Below are positions 26,570 through 35,936 of a DNA stretch of 64,000 nucleotides, piece after piece. The position numbers and the translations under genes were made by a program. The stretch comes from Paenibacillus puerhi. GTDB lineage: Bacteria > Bacillota > Bacilli > Paenibacillales > NBRC-103111. The notes beneath the pieces were generated by a model, which saw only the letters and a list, made by a program, of their open reading frames with translations, did not search any database and had not been told where the DNA came from. The DNA lies in NCBI RefSeq assembly GCF_009846885.1, contig NZ_WUWM01000007.1, forward strand, positions 62,001-126,000, read 5' to 3'. The number at the start of each line of letters is the position of its first letter. Position 1 is the first letter of the stretch.

Positions 26570-27499
26570 TTAAATCTTATTATATTCGGCTGCGGTCGAG
26601 CGGTCAAGATTTTGGCACAGCCTGCAGTAGCCGCATACCTCCACCCGATTTTCGAAGATTTGCCGGATCGTTTTGATCACCTGGACATCGGGCTCGCGCG
26701 TATGCATATAGATCGTTTGCGGCGACACCGAAATCAGCGTGCTCACGATCATATCCTCGAAGTTCATATCCTTCTCAAGCATCTCCACCGTAACGATGGC
26801 TTCCGCGTCATCCGTCTCGATCCTTTCCATGCGATTATTCAAAAGAAGGAACTCATTCCCTCCCTTATGTATCAGATGGACGAATGGGGTCTTCGCTTCC
26901 TGAATATACACAAAGTACTGCAGCAGCGAAATAAATTCCTGATACTGGCGGTCCATCATAAATTCATCGATCGCATATTCGACCACGTCCCGCAGCTCCT
27001 GCTTGTACCCCCGCAAGCGAAAGCGGATCAGGCCATCCATATGAAGCATCGTTTCCTCGCTGATATAAGCTTCGATCTCGCCGGCCAGCTTCTCCTTGCG
27101 ACGTTTCAGAGCGCCTCGCTCCCCTTCCTCGCCTCCCTCTCCTGTGCCGTCCAAAATCTGCCTGCAGTAGGATAGAATTTGTTCGATGTCGGCTTCCAGC
27201 CGGTAGTGGAAATCGTTCCGGATCAGCTTGCCGAGAAGCCCCCGCTCCTCCTCCAACATAACATACTCCGCCAACGCCTCCGCTGCTTCCGCATACAATA
27301 GCGGTCCATCCTTATGCAGCTGGAAGCCGGGAAGCCGGCCGATAAGGTCAATTCTGTTCATGCCAGCTTGCTTGTCGGTTAGGATTTGTATCTTCTCTTC
27401 CGTATGTAAAAGGTCGCCTGTTCGTGCAAAGGCGCGTCCCAAATGCTCTGCTTGCGCTTCCGAACGCACCGTGGCTAGTACGGTTAACAGCCTCATCAC
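26570..27499 (-). CDS. ytxC: Sporulation protein YtxC
   Basis: 309 residues. The protein is rich in charged helices and contains the family segment LHMDGLIRFRLRGYKQELRDVVEYAIDEF; the C-terminal part has CGYCRLCQN (two close Cys pairs) just before the end. Its position directly upstream of thrS is conserved in Bacillales. The molecular function is unknown; the family is named for a sporulation link. The start is one of two adjacent Met codons. Confidence 0.85.
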   Translation of the reverse strand: MMRLLTVLATVRSEAQAEHLGRAFARTGDLLHTEEKIQILTDKQAGMNRIDLIGRLPGFQLHKDGPLLYAEAAEALAEYVMLEEERGLLGKLIRNDFHYRLEADIEQILSYCRQILDGTGEGGEEGERGALKRRKEKLAGEIEAYISEETMLHMDGLIRFRLRGYKQELRDVVEYAIDEFMMDRQYQEFISLLQYFVYIQEAKTPFVHLIHKGGNEFLLLNNRMERIETDDAEAIVTVEMLEKDMNFEDMIVSTLISVSPQTIYMHTREPDVQVIKTIRQIFENRVEVCGYCRLCQNLDRSTAAEYNKI

Positions 27500-27637
27500 G
27501 GGTCCAACTCCTTTCGGTGCCGTTGCTTTCGTCCTTTTCCTTTAAAGTATATGGCCCACGAGTACCATATATACAAATAACAAGCGGCCATGGTATAGTA
27601 ATAAATGAGATTTACACAGAATTGTGGAGTGAGTCCT

Positions 27638-28747
27638 ATGGTTTTTGATGTGGTTAATCAAGCCAAGTTGCCGCGTTGGAACCGGAGGTTCTTAAACGGT
27701 TATTGGATTATAGCTGTAATAAGTATCGTGGTAAGCGCAGTAATTGCCGGGATCGACAGCTCCAATCATTCACAAGATTACCCGATTGCACTTATCGGTC
27801 AGTTTGCAAGCTGGACCTGCATCGGGCTTTTAATCGTTGAAACCGCTCTGAAGCTGCTCAAGCGCTGGAGCGATTATATTGTGATTATGGGCGCTCTGAT
27901 CCTGTCGCTCAATCTGATTACGGCCTTTCCGTTGGTGGGTCCCACCTTGACAACGTTGTTTTTGCCGATACTGACCTCCGTTTTTTACTTTCAAAAACGT
28001 AAGATTTTGTTTGCCTTCGCCGTTAGTATGATTGCCTACTGGTCCGTCTACGGACTGCAGCTGCAGAATATACCGGGTTACTCCTGGATTGATCTGTTCG
28101 TGATGACGAACATTTTGATCATTTGTACGTTTCTGGGCCTGGAAGTCATGAGACGCGGATCGGATTTGATGAAGGATCTTCGTTCCACCATCGCTTCCGA
28201 GCAGGATCTTCTGGTAAAAAATATATTGATGGATAAGCTGGCTAAGACGGATGCGCTTACGGGTCTCTACAACCACATGTCCTTTCATGAATATTTGGAG
28301 GAGCTGATCCGGCAGGGCGAGCAAAACAACTTGACCTTTCAACTTGCGCTGCTGGATATCGATCACTTCAAAAAAGTTAACGATACGTATGGTCACCGCG
28401 CTGGGGATGCCGTCCTCAAGAAAGTCGCCCGTATCTTCCAGGAGCTTGTCTCAGCCAATGATTTTCCTGCGCGTTATGGGGGCGAAGAATTTGCCATTCT
28501 TTTTACCGAGACCGATGTTCGAGATGCTATGCATCAGCTGGAGCGTATCCGTCAGCATATCGCCTCGGTACGCCATGAGGAGCTAGACGGCAATCCGATC
28601 ACCATCAGTATCGGCCTGCATGCGTTTCATAAAAACTGTACAAAAGAGGAACTGTTCGGAGGTGCGGACACCGCGCTATATCGCGCCAAGCATAAAGGCC
28701 GTAACCGGATAGAACTGTATCAGGAGCCCGTAACCTTGACATCTTAG
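27638..28747 (+). CDS. Membrane diguanylate cyclase (GGDEF)
   Basis: 369 residues from the ATG five bases after GGAGTGAG. Six N-terminal membrane helices (residues ~20-185) are followed by a coiled linker and a GGDEF domain. The domain holds TDALTGLYNHMSFHEYL, LLDIDHFKKVNDTYGH and an intact RYGGEEFAILF, so it should make c-di-GMP from two GTP. No clear I-site RxxD was recognised. The membrane part resembles MASE-type sensor domains. It lies just upstream of the L,D-transpeptidase promoter on the same strand. Confidence 0.9.
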   Translation: MVFDVVNQAKLPRWNRRFLNGYWIIAVISIVVSAVIAGIDSSNHSQDYPIALIGQFASWTCIGLLIVETALKLLKRWSDYIVIMGALILSLNLITAFPLVGPTLTTLFLPILTSVFYFQKRKILFAFAVSMIAYWSVYGLQLQNIPGYSWIDLFVMTNILIICTFLGLEVMRRGSDLMKDLRSTIASEQDLLVKNILMDKLAKTDALTGLYNHMSFHEYLEELIRQGEQNNLTFQLALLDIDHFKKVNDTYGHRAGDAVLKKVARIFQELVSANDFPARYGGEEFAILFTETDVRDAMHQLERIRQHIASVRHEELDGNPITISIGLHAFHKNCTKEELFGGADTALYRAKHKGRNRIELYQEPVTLTS

Positions 28748-28775
28748 GGTGCAAGGTTTTTTTCATCCCTAAAAT

Positions 28776-28830
28776 GATACATATTGTATTATTATTGAAG
28801 TACTTCGTCTATTATGATACTATTTGTATC
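28776..28830 (+). promoter_or_regulatory. Promoter of the L,D-transpeptidase gene with two operators
   Basis: -35 TTGAAG (28795-28800), 17-bp spacer, -10 TACTAT (28818-28823). GATACT-ATT-TGTATC (28816-28830) covers the -10 and start, and GATACA-TAT-TGTATT (28776-28790) lies just upstream of the -35. These are the same palindromes seen around the peptide locus, each with one mismatch. Confidence 0.68.
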
Positions 28831-28856
28831 ATAATAGAGTCGCAAGGAGGATTGTG

Positions 28857-30416
28857 ATGCAGCCTGTACGAGGTCGGTTCCCTTCCCCACAAGCAGTCCA
28901 ATTGGTGCGCTTGCGCAAAAACTTGTATGTGAATCGCTTTGACCCTCTTTACCATGAGAAAGTCATCCGCTATTTGGACCCTCATTCGCCTGAGGCGCAT
29001 TTTCGCTTAGGGCAGCACTATGAGCTGAAGGACATGAGAAATAAAGCTATCCAGCACTACAAGCAAGCCATGCATGCCTACCCCTCCGAATTTTACTATC
29101 CGGCCGCCGCCTCCATCCGCCGTCTGAGCAAGCAAGAAGAGGAAAGTCTGCTGAACAAGGAACGGACCTTTGTTCCGGACAACTCAAGCGCAAGCAAACG
29201 GGCTCTTCCCTTATTTTTAAAGGTTTTGCTGCTTACGCTGCTACTAGCCAATGTTCTTCTGCTGCTTCTGTTTTTTACGCCGCCGGACGTGTCCAAGGTT
29301 GTGACATTCCTAAAACCCTGGCCGGTCGTCGGTAAATCAGTCACTTACGAAAGTCTAGAGAGTCCCTTTATGCTGCCTATCCCTTACGGGCAATCGGAGC
29401 AGGACGTCGAGAACCTTCTGCACAAGAAGACGCTGAGCCTCGCCAACACTTATCCGAGCGCGACGATTGTTTTGTACGGAGTCGCTACACCGGCCAAGAA
29501 CACCGAATTGAATGCCGTTCCGTTAACCGAAAATGCATGGAAAGACCAAGCATTCGTGGTAGCCGAATATAATCCTGCCATTGATCGGGCGGTAAAAATC
29601 CGGTTTCTTCAACCGGAGCTGCTCAAAGCGCACAATCAGGCTTCCGCCAGTCTTGTACGGACGGCCTTGCTTTCGTATAAGCAACAATATGGATATGCTC
29701 CGGCTCTCGTTTCTGATTTGCTTCATGCCTATCCGCATAATTATTTAAGCTTTCTCCCTGAGGAAGCCGGATCGGGTTCGGACGTTGTCCGGACCTTTTT
29801 TGATGGAAGCGGGGGGTGGGTGTATGATCGTGAGGCCAAGTCAGCGGAGGCCATGTTTTTTCCGAACACGGAATACGGGTTGGGAGGAGATAACGGGGAG
29901 ATCCATGCTGCACAGTCCATCCCTTTCGAGCCTTTGCGCCTCTGGGTGAATCTGTCCGAGCATACGGTAGAGCTGTGGAGCGGCAAGCTAACTATCGCTC
30001 GTTACAAGGTGGGGCTGGGAGCGGATAACTCCACGCCCGCAGGCCGCTTCCAAGTAAATCAGCGAGTATGGGCACCGCTAGGCCGCACTCCCGGCGTATA
30101 CGGCACAGTGGCGCTTGGCTTGGGCGACATCGCGCTTCACGGCACTTCGGACGAGGACTCCGTCGGGGCCAATCGCTCCCTTGGCTGTATACGGCTGAAC
30201 AATACGGACATGGCCGCGCTATTTCAGCTTGTGCCTTTGGGAACCGAGGTCATCATCCATCATGGGGATGAGAAGAGCATAGCAGACGCAAGCTTGGAGG
30301 ATACACGCGGACGGGCCGGCGGAGCTTATGGCGATTGGCTATTTCCCACTGAGCCTCCGATCATGGATGAGTCCCGAGAGCGGGCGGATAACACCCTCTT
30401 TCATTGGCTGGGTTAG
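28857..30416 (+). CDS. L,D-transpeptidase (YkuD domain) with TPR-like N-terminus
   Basis: 519 residues from the ATG six bases after AAGGAGG. A cytoplasmic head with a TPR-like pair (HFRLGQHYELKDMRNKAIQHYKQAM), a membrane helix (FLKVLLLTLLLANVLLLLLF), an extracellular region, then a YkuD domain. The latter contains LRLWVNLSEHTVELWSG, STPAGRFQVN, IALHGT and the catalytic SLGCIRL. It probably forms 3-3 peptidoglycan cross-links or anchors a wall polymer. Its promoter has the same operators as the peptide/polysaccharide genes. Confidence 0.88.
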   Translation: MQPVRGRFPSPQAVQLVRLRKNLYVNRFDPLYHEKVIRYLDPHSPEAHFRLGQHYELKDMRNKAIQHYKQAMHAYPSEFYYPAAASIRRLSKQEEESLLNKERTFVPDNSSASKRALPLFLKVLLLTLLLANVLLLLLFFTPPDVSKVVTFLKPWPVVGKSVTYESLESPFMLPIPYGQSEQDVENLLHKKTLSLANTYPSATIVLYGVATPAKNTELNAVPLTENAWKDQAFVVAEYNPAIDRAVKIRFLQPELLKAHNQASASLVRTALLSYKQQYGYAPALVSDLLHAYPHNYLSFLPEEAGSGSDVVRTFFDGSGGWVYDREAKSAEAMFFPNTEYGLGGDNGEIHAAQSIPFEPLRLWVNLSEHTVELWSGKLTIARYKVGLGADNSTPAGRFQVNQRVWAPLGRTPGVYGTVALGLGDIALHGTSDEDSVGANRSLGCIRLNNTDMAALFQLVPLGTEVIIHHGDEKSIADASLEDTRGRAGGAYGDWLFPTEPPIMDESRERADNTLFHWLG

Positions 30417-30658
30417 CCCTGATAAGGCAGCGCCGCCCCTTCTTTCTTTCCGTCATAGCCTGCCAAGCGGAGCAGTTCCTCGGCATCGCTCTGTTGAAGA
30501 GCTCGGGCCAACGAGAAAACGGCTTCCGGACTGGGAACCAGCTCGTCCTTCTCGATCGCATGGCTTAAAGAATAGCTGATGCCTGCTTTCTCGGAGAGCT
30601 TCCGAAGCGTAAGCTCTTGCTGCTGGCGTAATTGTTGGATACGCTTGCCAAAGGTCAT
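30413..30658 (-). CDS. Small XRE-family DNA-binding protein
   Basis: 81 residues. Helix-turn-helix: RIQQLRQQQELTLRKLSEKAGISYSLSHAIEKDELVPSPEAV, with a short C-terminal extension. It overlaps the end of the L,D-transpeptidase gene by four bases on the opposite strand. No palindromic operator was seen in front of it, so it is a weaker candidate for the GATACA-site regulator than the gene at 10904. Confidence 0.8.
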   Translation of the reverse strand: MTFGKRIQQLRQQQELTLRKLSEKAGISYSLSHAIEKDELVPSPEAVFSLARALQQSDAEELLRLAGYDGKKEGAALPYQG

Positions 30659-30816
30659 GGAATCACCTGCTTTCCTGATTTAAAATCAGCCTGGCCGGCC
30701 CTCCGTAGCAAGAACTGCTGCGGAAGGCATGTTCCGATCGGTACAGGCACGGCCTCAAGGATGGGTCCGACATCATCCAAGGCCTGCGCAAGCTGTTGGA
30801 AGTTTACGCTAATGGA

Positions 30817-31242
30817 TTAACCCGCCTGATTCTGTTCATAGCTGAGCTGCCATTCAATCCCGAATTTATCCGTCAGCTTGCCGTAACACGGGCTCCAGAA
30901 GGTTTCCTGAAGGTCCATGCTTACCTGGCCGCCTTCCTTCAGACCATGGAAATAAGATTTGATGTCATCCATGTTCTTACTGACGACGGCTAGACTTATG
31001 TTATTTCCCGTCGAAAAAGGCATACCCGGGAAGCAATCGGAAAACATCACGTTGCTTCCGTTAATCGTAAGCCTGGCATGCATAACTAACGATTTTGCCG
31101 CTTCGGGCAGCGTGTATTCCGGATTAGGCGGCGCCTCGCCGAAGGTCATGATCTTGGGCTCCTCCGTCCCGAAAACCTTTGCATACAGCTCTATGGCTTC
31201 CCGACAGTTTCCATTGAAGGTCAGATAAATATCAACGGCCAT
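30817..31242 (-). CDS. PhnB/VOC-family glyoxalase-fold protein
   Basis: 141 residues, start at MAVDIYLTFNGNCREAIELYAKVFG with GGGAG upstream. The pattern of this start, HARLTINGSNVMFSD and the C-terminal WSPCYGKLTDKFGIEWQLSY is that of PhnB-like proteins often annotated as 3-demethylubiquinone methyltransferase-like. No specific substrate can be assigned. Confidence 0.85.
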   Translation of the reverse strand: MAVDIYLTFNGNCREAIELYAKVFGTEEPKIMTFGEAPPNPEYTLPEAAKSLVMHARLTINGSNVMFSDCFPGMPFSTGNNISLAVVSKNMDDIKSYFHGLKEGGQVSMDLQETFWSPCYGKLTDKFGIEWQLSYEQNQAG

Positions 31243-31345
31243 CTCAAACACTCCCTTTGCGATATTGGATACCACTTTTATTATACACGGATCGGGACAA
31301 CCTACATACGCAAAAAACGTACCGGCCATGCAGGCGGACTAATCA

Positions 31346-31564
31346 TTATATTTTATTATTTTTTATCCAACCCATTATTCTTAGAGTACCTAGAACAGAA
31401 ATAAGAAAAAGTCCTAGAACAATAGTAACCCATCTTCCCAACATTCCATTATCCATCTCAGAAATGTTCCAAATGAGAAACACCCCAGAGCCCAAAAAAG
31501 CCAGATACATAAAGACAGTAGGAATAATCCAAGCAATCCGCAATTTAATATTTTTGTTAGACAT
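31346..31564 (-). CDS. Small two-helix membrane protein, unknown function
   Basis: 72 residues with a strong GAGGAGG ribosome site. Two hydrophobic segments (WIIPTVFMYLAFLGSGVFLIW and WVTIVLGLFLISVLGTLRIMGW) are joined by a short acidic loop. I do not recognise the family. The local base composition is more AT-rich than the neighbours. The ~270 bases between it and mqnC upstream hold nothing I can name. Confidence 0.6.
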   Translation of the reverse strand: MSNKNIKLRIAWIIPTVFMYLAFLGSGVFLIWNISEMDNGMLGRWVTIVLGLFLISVLGTLRIMGWIKNNKI

Positions 31565-31834
31565 GTATGCCTCCTCAATACGGGATGAACAGCAAAAGCT
31601 CCCTCCCTTCGTATTATCCACCGTGTTCGGTTTTATCGGAAAGTGCTTAATTGTTGCTGATTCCACGAGTTGAGCCTGGCTCGCGAGACGACAAAGAACG
31701 CTTATCCATACTAATCCCTCCGATTGGATTAAGAATAGACAAGCGTCGTCGTTATTACGGTCGGATGTATAGCATATCCGATATTAAAGCCTTATTATTT
31801 GAAATGCCCGGTCAATATCGCCTAGGCTTCCATC

Positions 31835-32974
31835 CTAATTCTGCATCACAAAATCGTTCTCAACCTTCGCGTTCACATCGTCAAACACTCGCAAAATCTC
31901 GTATTTCGTATTCCGCTGGGCTGGAATCTTGCCGGCCTGACGGATCAGGTCCAGCGTCGAGCCGATGTTGACCTTATGCGTCGTGCCTGCGGCCGAAACC
32001 ACGTTCTCTTCAATCATCGTCGAGCCGAAGTCGTTACAGCCGAAGTGCAAAGACTGCTTGCCTACCTCCGGCCCCATCGTTACCCAGGAGGACTGGAAGT
32101 TCTTGATATTGTCCAGCATGATTCGGCTGATGGCCACATTCTTCAAATAATCCTCGGCGCCAAGCTTCTCGGCCTTCAGGTTCGTATTATCCGGCTGGAA
32201 CGTCCAGGAAATAAACGCCAGGAAGCCTTCGGACGAATATCCGGCCCGGATGCACTCATCCTGCGCTTCGCGTATGCGCAGCAGATGCATCGCCCTCTCC
32301 TCATGCGTCTCGCCGAAACCGATAACCATCGTAGCCGTGGTGTTCATGCCAATGCGATGGGCTGTCTTCATGACATCCATCCATTCGGTCCAGGAGCCCT
32401 TCTTCCGGCTAATCTTCCGGCGTGTCCGGTCATCGAGGATTTCGGCGCCCCCACCGGGCAGCGAATCCAGACCAGCTTCATGCAGCGCACGAACGACTTC
32501 CTCCAAAGACAGTCCTTCGGACACTTCCTTCATCTTCATGATCTCTGCTGGCGAGAAGGAGTGCATCGTAATCTGCGGGAACCGTTTCTTAATCTCACGG
32601 AGAATATTCGTATAATAGGTAAATGGAAGATCCGGATTGGTCCCGCCCTGCATCAAAATCTCGGTACCGTTCACATCAAGCGTTTCCTGAATCTTCTGGA
32701 AAATCGTCTCGTCCGGCAGTACGTAGCCTTCCTTCGAGCCGGGGGCTCGGTAGAATGCGCAAAACCGGCAATATACATCGCAAATATTCGTATAATTTAC
32801 ATTACGGCCGATGACGAAAGTCGTAATCGGGTCCGGATGGTGCCTTAGCATCAACTGATTGGCCACATGGCCCATTTTCTCAATCTGGTCCGATTCATAT
32901 AAGGCTATGCAATCTTCTACGCCCAACCGGTTGCCGGCAAGCGCTTGTTCCAAAATACGGTCGACGGAACTCAT
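31835..32974 (-). CDS. mqnC: Dehypoxanthine futalosine cyclase (menaquinone pathway)
   Basis: 379 residues, starting MSSVDRILEQALAG nine bases after AAAGGAG. A radical SAM enzyme: the cluster motif is CDVYCRFCAF, preceded by NVNYTNI. Other family blocks are ILMQGGTNPDLPF, SLPGGGAEIL and FGSTMIEENVVSAAG. It cyclises dehypoxanthine futalosine in the futalosine route to menaquinone, as found in Paenibacillus and some other Firmicutes. No other mqn gene is next to it. Confidence 0.95.
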   Translation of the reverse strand: MSSVDRILEQALAGNRLGVEDCIALYESDQIEKMGHVANQLMLRHHPDPITTFVIGRNVNYTNICDVYCRFCAFYRAPGSKEGYVLPDETIFQKIQETLDVNGTEILMQGGTNPDLPFTYYTNILREIKKRFPQITMHSFSPAEIMKMKEVSEGLSLEEVVRALHEAGLDSLPGGGAEILDDRTRRKISRKKGSWTEWMDVMKTAHRIGMNTTATMVIGFGETHEERAMHLLRIREAQDECIRAGYSSEGFLAFISWTFQPDNTNLKAEKLGAEDYLKNVAISRIMLDNIKNFQSSWVTMGPEVGKQSLHFGCNDFGSTMIEENVVSAAGTTHKVNIGSTLDLIRQAGKIPAQRNTKYEILRVFDDVNAKVENDFVMQN

Positions 32975-33146
32975 CGCAGTCATCTCCTTTATCCTTTCCA
33001 TCCTACCACAATTCGCCCGTATTTCGCTAGAACCAAACCATTCCGAACGAACGAACGTACGTGCGACGCAGAGGCATTTGTTAAAAAACGTTCAAATGCA
33101 TACAGAAAAACCGCCGACACACATGGGCCGGCAGTCGTTGCTTGCT

Positions 33147-34526
33147 TCAGGCAGGAAGTATCCTTCGGTGATGATCCATCTTTTCCTTCATTTGCTTCAG
33201 CTGCTGCACCCGCTCCTGATCGGGCACAAGCGGCTGCGGACGTGCAAAATAAAATCCTTGGACCATATTGACTCTCATCTCGACTAAAGTGTCTGCTTCC
33301 TCCTTGCGCTCGACGCCTTCCGCAATAACTTCGCAGTTGATATGCTCGGCCACATGCAAAAGCGCCTTTAGCATCGATTGCTTCACAGAGATTTGATCAA
33401 TATTCGAGATGACGGAACGATCGATTTTGATCATGTCAGGGATCAGCTCCGAGATCGACTGCAGACTGGAGTACCCCGCGCCGGCATCATCCACGGCAAA
33501 CCGGAAGCCATGTGCCCGGAACGCCTTCATAACGGCACCCAGATGCTCGAAGTCCCGGATCGCGTGTCGTTCCGTAATCTCCAGCACCACCTGGGAGGAG
33601 GATACCTCCGGGTAAGTGTTCAGAAGCTCGAGCAGTTGATTCAGAAACAAGGGATGCCCCAAGGATACGGGGGTGACGTTGATAAATACTTGTTCCCGGA
33701 TTCGCCGTTCGGAAATTTCACGAAATGCTTTCTTCAGCACAACGAACTCCATCCTGCTGAGCAGATCGGCCTGATAGGCCAAATCGAACAGTTCGGCAGG
33801 CGTGTGAAAAGGCGTATTTTGCGGACCCCGGGTCAAAATCTCCCAGCCAAAAATATCGCCGCTGGACAAGTTCATGATCGGCTGCGCCAGCACGCTAATC
33901 TTCTCATGCTTCACGATCTCCAGAAGCTGGTTTCGAGCTTCGCTGAAATGAGCCGGCAGCTTCTTGGTGGCGATGGAACGAGCATAATGATAAGCATGCT
34001 GCACGGCGGCCGCCGTATTCTCGATATCCGGCCCAATGACGTAACAGCCGGAGACGAACTGGGCGGACTCGCAGCGGATACCGGCAGCTTGTCCTTGATG
34101 CTGAAGACGCCGTTCGAGCTCCCTTTGGAGCAATTGGCTTTTTCGCTGCAGCTCGCCGAACTCTGTTCCCGGATTGACTTTCACGAATAGGCAAAACTCA
34201 TCATCCCCGCATCGCTTCACTCCGATGAGGTCAGAAGGACTGTAATAAGTAGGGAGAATCGTTAGCAGCGACTGCTTTATGCACGCTTGAAGCGCCGCTA
34301 AGGCTTCGTAGGAAGATGATGCGAAGAGATGATGATAATTTTCCAGATGCAGTAAAATTAACGCGCATGAATTTCCTGATTTTCTATACGCCTTCACCAA
34401 AGAAAGAACCGGATCACGGAATATAAATTCCGGGGGAAAATACCGAAGGGAGTGGCTGGAGAAGGGCAGTCGGCAAATCATTCTGATTCTCTGTATCCAG
34501 TCACTGCCCAAAAAAGAAAGCCTCAT
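33147..34526 (-). CDS. Degenerate GGDEF plus EAL-domain c-di-GMP phosphodiesterase
   Basis: 459 residues from the ATG five bases after GGGGAG. The N-terminal GGDEF-like domain reads RCGDDEF, so cyclase activity is unlikely. The EAL domain has EIL in place of EAL (GWEILTRGP), keeping the catalytic Glu, and retains FINVTP, LEITER, VDDAGAGYSSL, KIDRS, IAEGVE and QGFYFARP. Phosphodiesterase activity is plausible. No membrane helix is evident. It could oppose the cyclase at 27638. Confidence 0.88.
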   Translation of the reverse strand: MRLSFLGSDWIQRIRMICRLPFSSHSLRYFPPEFIFRDPVLSLVKAYRKSGNSCALILLHLENYHHLFASSSYEALAALQACIKQSLLTILPTYYSPSDLIGVKRCGDDEFCLFVKVNPGTEFGELQRKSQLLQRELERRLQHQGQAAGIRCESAQFVSGCYVIGPDIENTAAAVQHAYHYARSIATKKLPAHFSEARNQLLEIVKHEKISVLAQPIMNLSSGDIFGWEILTRGPQNTPFHTPAELFDLAYQADLLSRMEFVVLKKAFREISERRIREQVFINVTPVSLGHPLFLNQLLELLNTYPEVSSSQVVLEITERHAIRDFEHLGAVMKAFRAHGFRFAVDDAGAGYSSLQSISELIPDMIKIDRSVISNIDQISVKQSMLKALLHVAEHINCEVIAEGVERKEEADTLVEMRVNMVQGFYFARPQPLVPDQERVQQLKQMKEKMDHHRRILPA

Positions 34527-34609
34527 AAAGTCTCCCCTATCCGCGCAAGTTGTGTTATCAACCTTCATCATAGCATGAGTTCATTAAAGTGAACAGAGTC
34601 CCTTTTCCC

Positions 34610-34646
34610 AAAAAAAACCGCTGCAGCCTCAGCGGGCGCAGCGGTT
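34610..34646 (-). terminator. Terminator of the met operon
   Basis: A nine-base GC-rich stem (34617-34625 with 34638-34646) followed on the minus strand by seven T. Confidence 0.85.
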
Positions 34647-34733
34647 CACTGGATCAAGGAAGAAGCCATGATCTATCACGATGTAGACATACAAGAACGG
34701 ACTGCCCTTCGGCCTAAACCCGGCGTCGTGGCA

Positions 34734-35936
34734 TTAACCAGGCAGGGTTACCCCTTCCCCGACTTCCTGTTTAGCAAGCTCGATCGCCTGAGATAGGTCA
34801 GCGATCAAATCTTCAACATGCTCGATCCCGACGGAATACCTCAGCAGCTTGTCATCCACGCCGACCTTGAGCCGGATTTCTTCGGGAATGTCTGCGTGCG
34901 TCTGCACCGCCGGGTAAGTCATCAGCGATTCTACGCCCCCGAGGCTCTCAGCGAAGGCGATCAGGCGGATATGCCGCAGGATGGGCTCGATATAGCGGGC
35001 ATCCTTCATTTTAAAGGAAAAGATACCTGTATTGCCGGAGGACTGGCGGTTCTGAACTTCATATCCCGGATGAGTAGGAAGCGCCGGATAGTACACCGCC
35101 TCCACGTCGGGATGCTGCTGCAAATATTCCGCTATACGGGTCGCATTAAGCTGATGCCGCTCCATGCGGATCGCGAGCGTCTTCATGCCGCGCATCAGCA
35201 GCCAGCTGTCCTGCGGGTTCAGCACGGCGCCGATCGAATTGTGCAGGAAAGCTATTTCTTCCGACAGCTCCTTGCCCTTCGTCACAATCAACCCGGCTAG
35301 CACGTCATTATGGCCGCCCAAATATTTGGTCGCGCTATGTACCACGATATCGGCTCCAAGCTCGATCGGACGCTGGAAGAACGGCGTCAGCAGCGTATTG
35401 TCCACGATGGAGAGAATCCCTTTCGCCCGGGCCCATGCACAAACCTTCTCGATATCGGTGATCATCATCAGCGGGTTAGTCGGCGTCTCGATCACAATCG
35501 CCTTGGTGTTAGGCTGCGCCAGCTGCTCCAGCGCCTCCAGGTCGTTCGTATCTACATAGGAGGCGGTGACTCCGTATCTCGACATCACCTTCTCGATTAA
35601 CCGATACGTACCGCCGTACAGATCCAGCGAGACGATAAGATGGTCGCCTTGGCCGAACTTGGCGAACACCGTCTGCAAAGCGGCCATCCCGGAGCTGCAG
35701 GCAAATCCTGCATCCCCGGATTCGAGCTCGGCGATCGCATCCTCAAGCACCTTGCGCGTTGGACTCTTCGTTCTGGCATAGTCGAAGCCTGTGCTTTTTC
35801 CAAGCTGCGGATGGCGAAAAGCTGTCGCCTGATAGATCGGAAAGCTGACCGCACCTGTGACAGGCTCCTCCAGCGAACCGATTTGAGCTAAGCGGCTTTC
35901 TATTTTTAACTGCTCCCGGTTTTCATTTGAACTCAT
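34734..35936 (-). CDS. metI: Cystathionine gamma-synthase / O-acetylhomoserine sulfhydrylase
   Basis: 400 residues, a PLP enzyme of the Cys/Met metabolism family. Landmarks: [48 protein letters not shown], the PLP lysine in [12 protein letters not shown], and [13 protein letters not shown]. It makes cystathionine or homocysteine from an O-acylhomoserine. It overlaps metA by four bases (ATGA) and shares the SAM-I riboswitch. MetI rather than MetC is favoured by the pairing with metA. Confidence 0.88.
   Translation of the reverse strand: MSSNENREQLKIESRLAQIGSLEEPVTGAVSFPIYQATAFRHPQLGKSTGFDYARTKSPTRKVLEDAIAELESGDAGFACSSGMAALQTVFAKFGQGDHLIVSLDLYGGTYRLIEKVMSRYGVTASYVDTNDLEALEQLAQPNTKAIVIETPTNPLMMITDIEKVCAWARAKGILSIVDNTLLTPFFQRPIELGADIVVHSATKYLGGHNDVLAGLIVTKGKELSEEIAFLHNSIGAVLNPQDSWLLMRGMKTLAIRMERHQLNATRIAEYLQQHPDVEAVYYPALPTHPGYEVQNRQSSGNTGIFSFKMKDARYIEPILRHIRLIAFAESLGGVESLMTYPAVQTHADIPEEIRLKVGVDDKLLRYSVGIEHVEDLIADLSQAIELAKQEVGEGVTLPG

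Noticed and set aside
30413-30658. Second XRE protein as the regulator of the GATACA sites
   Set aside because: No operator at its own promoter and it is outside the peptide locus; the gene at 10904 fits better.
30709-30816. Plus-strand frame giving QELLRKACSDRYRHGLKDGSD-like sequence
   Set aside because: Looks helix-like but is preceded by a stop, has no start codon and then runs antisense through the VOC gene; at most a remnant.
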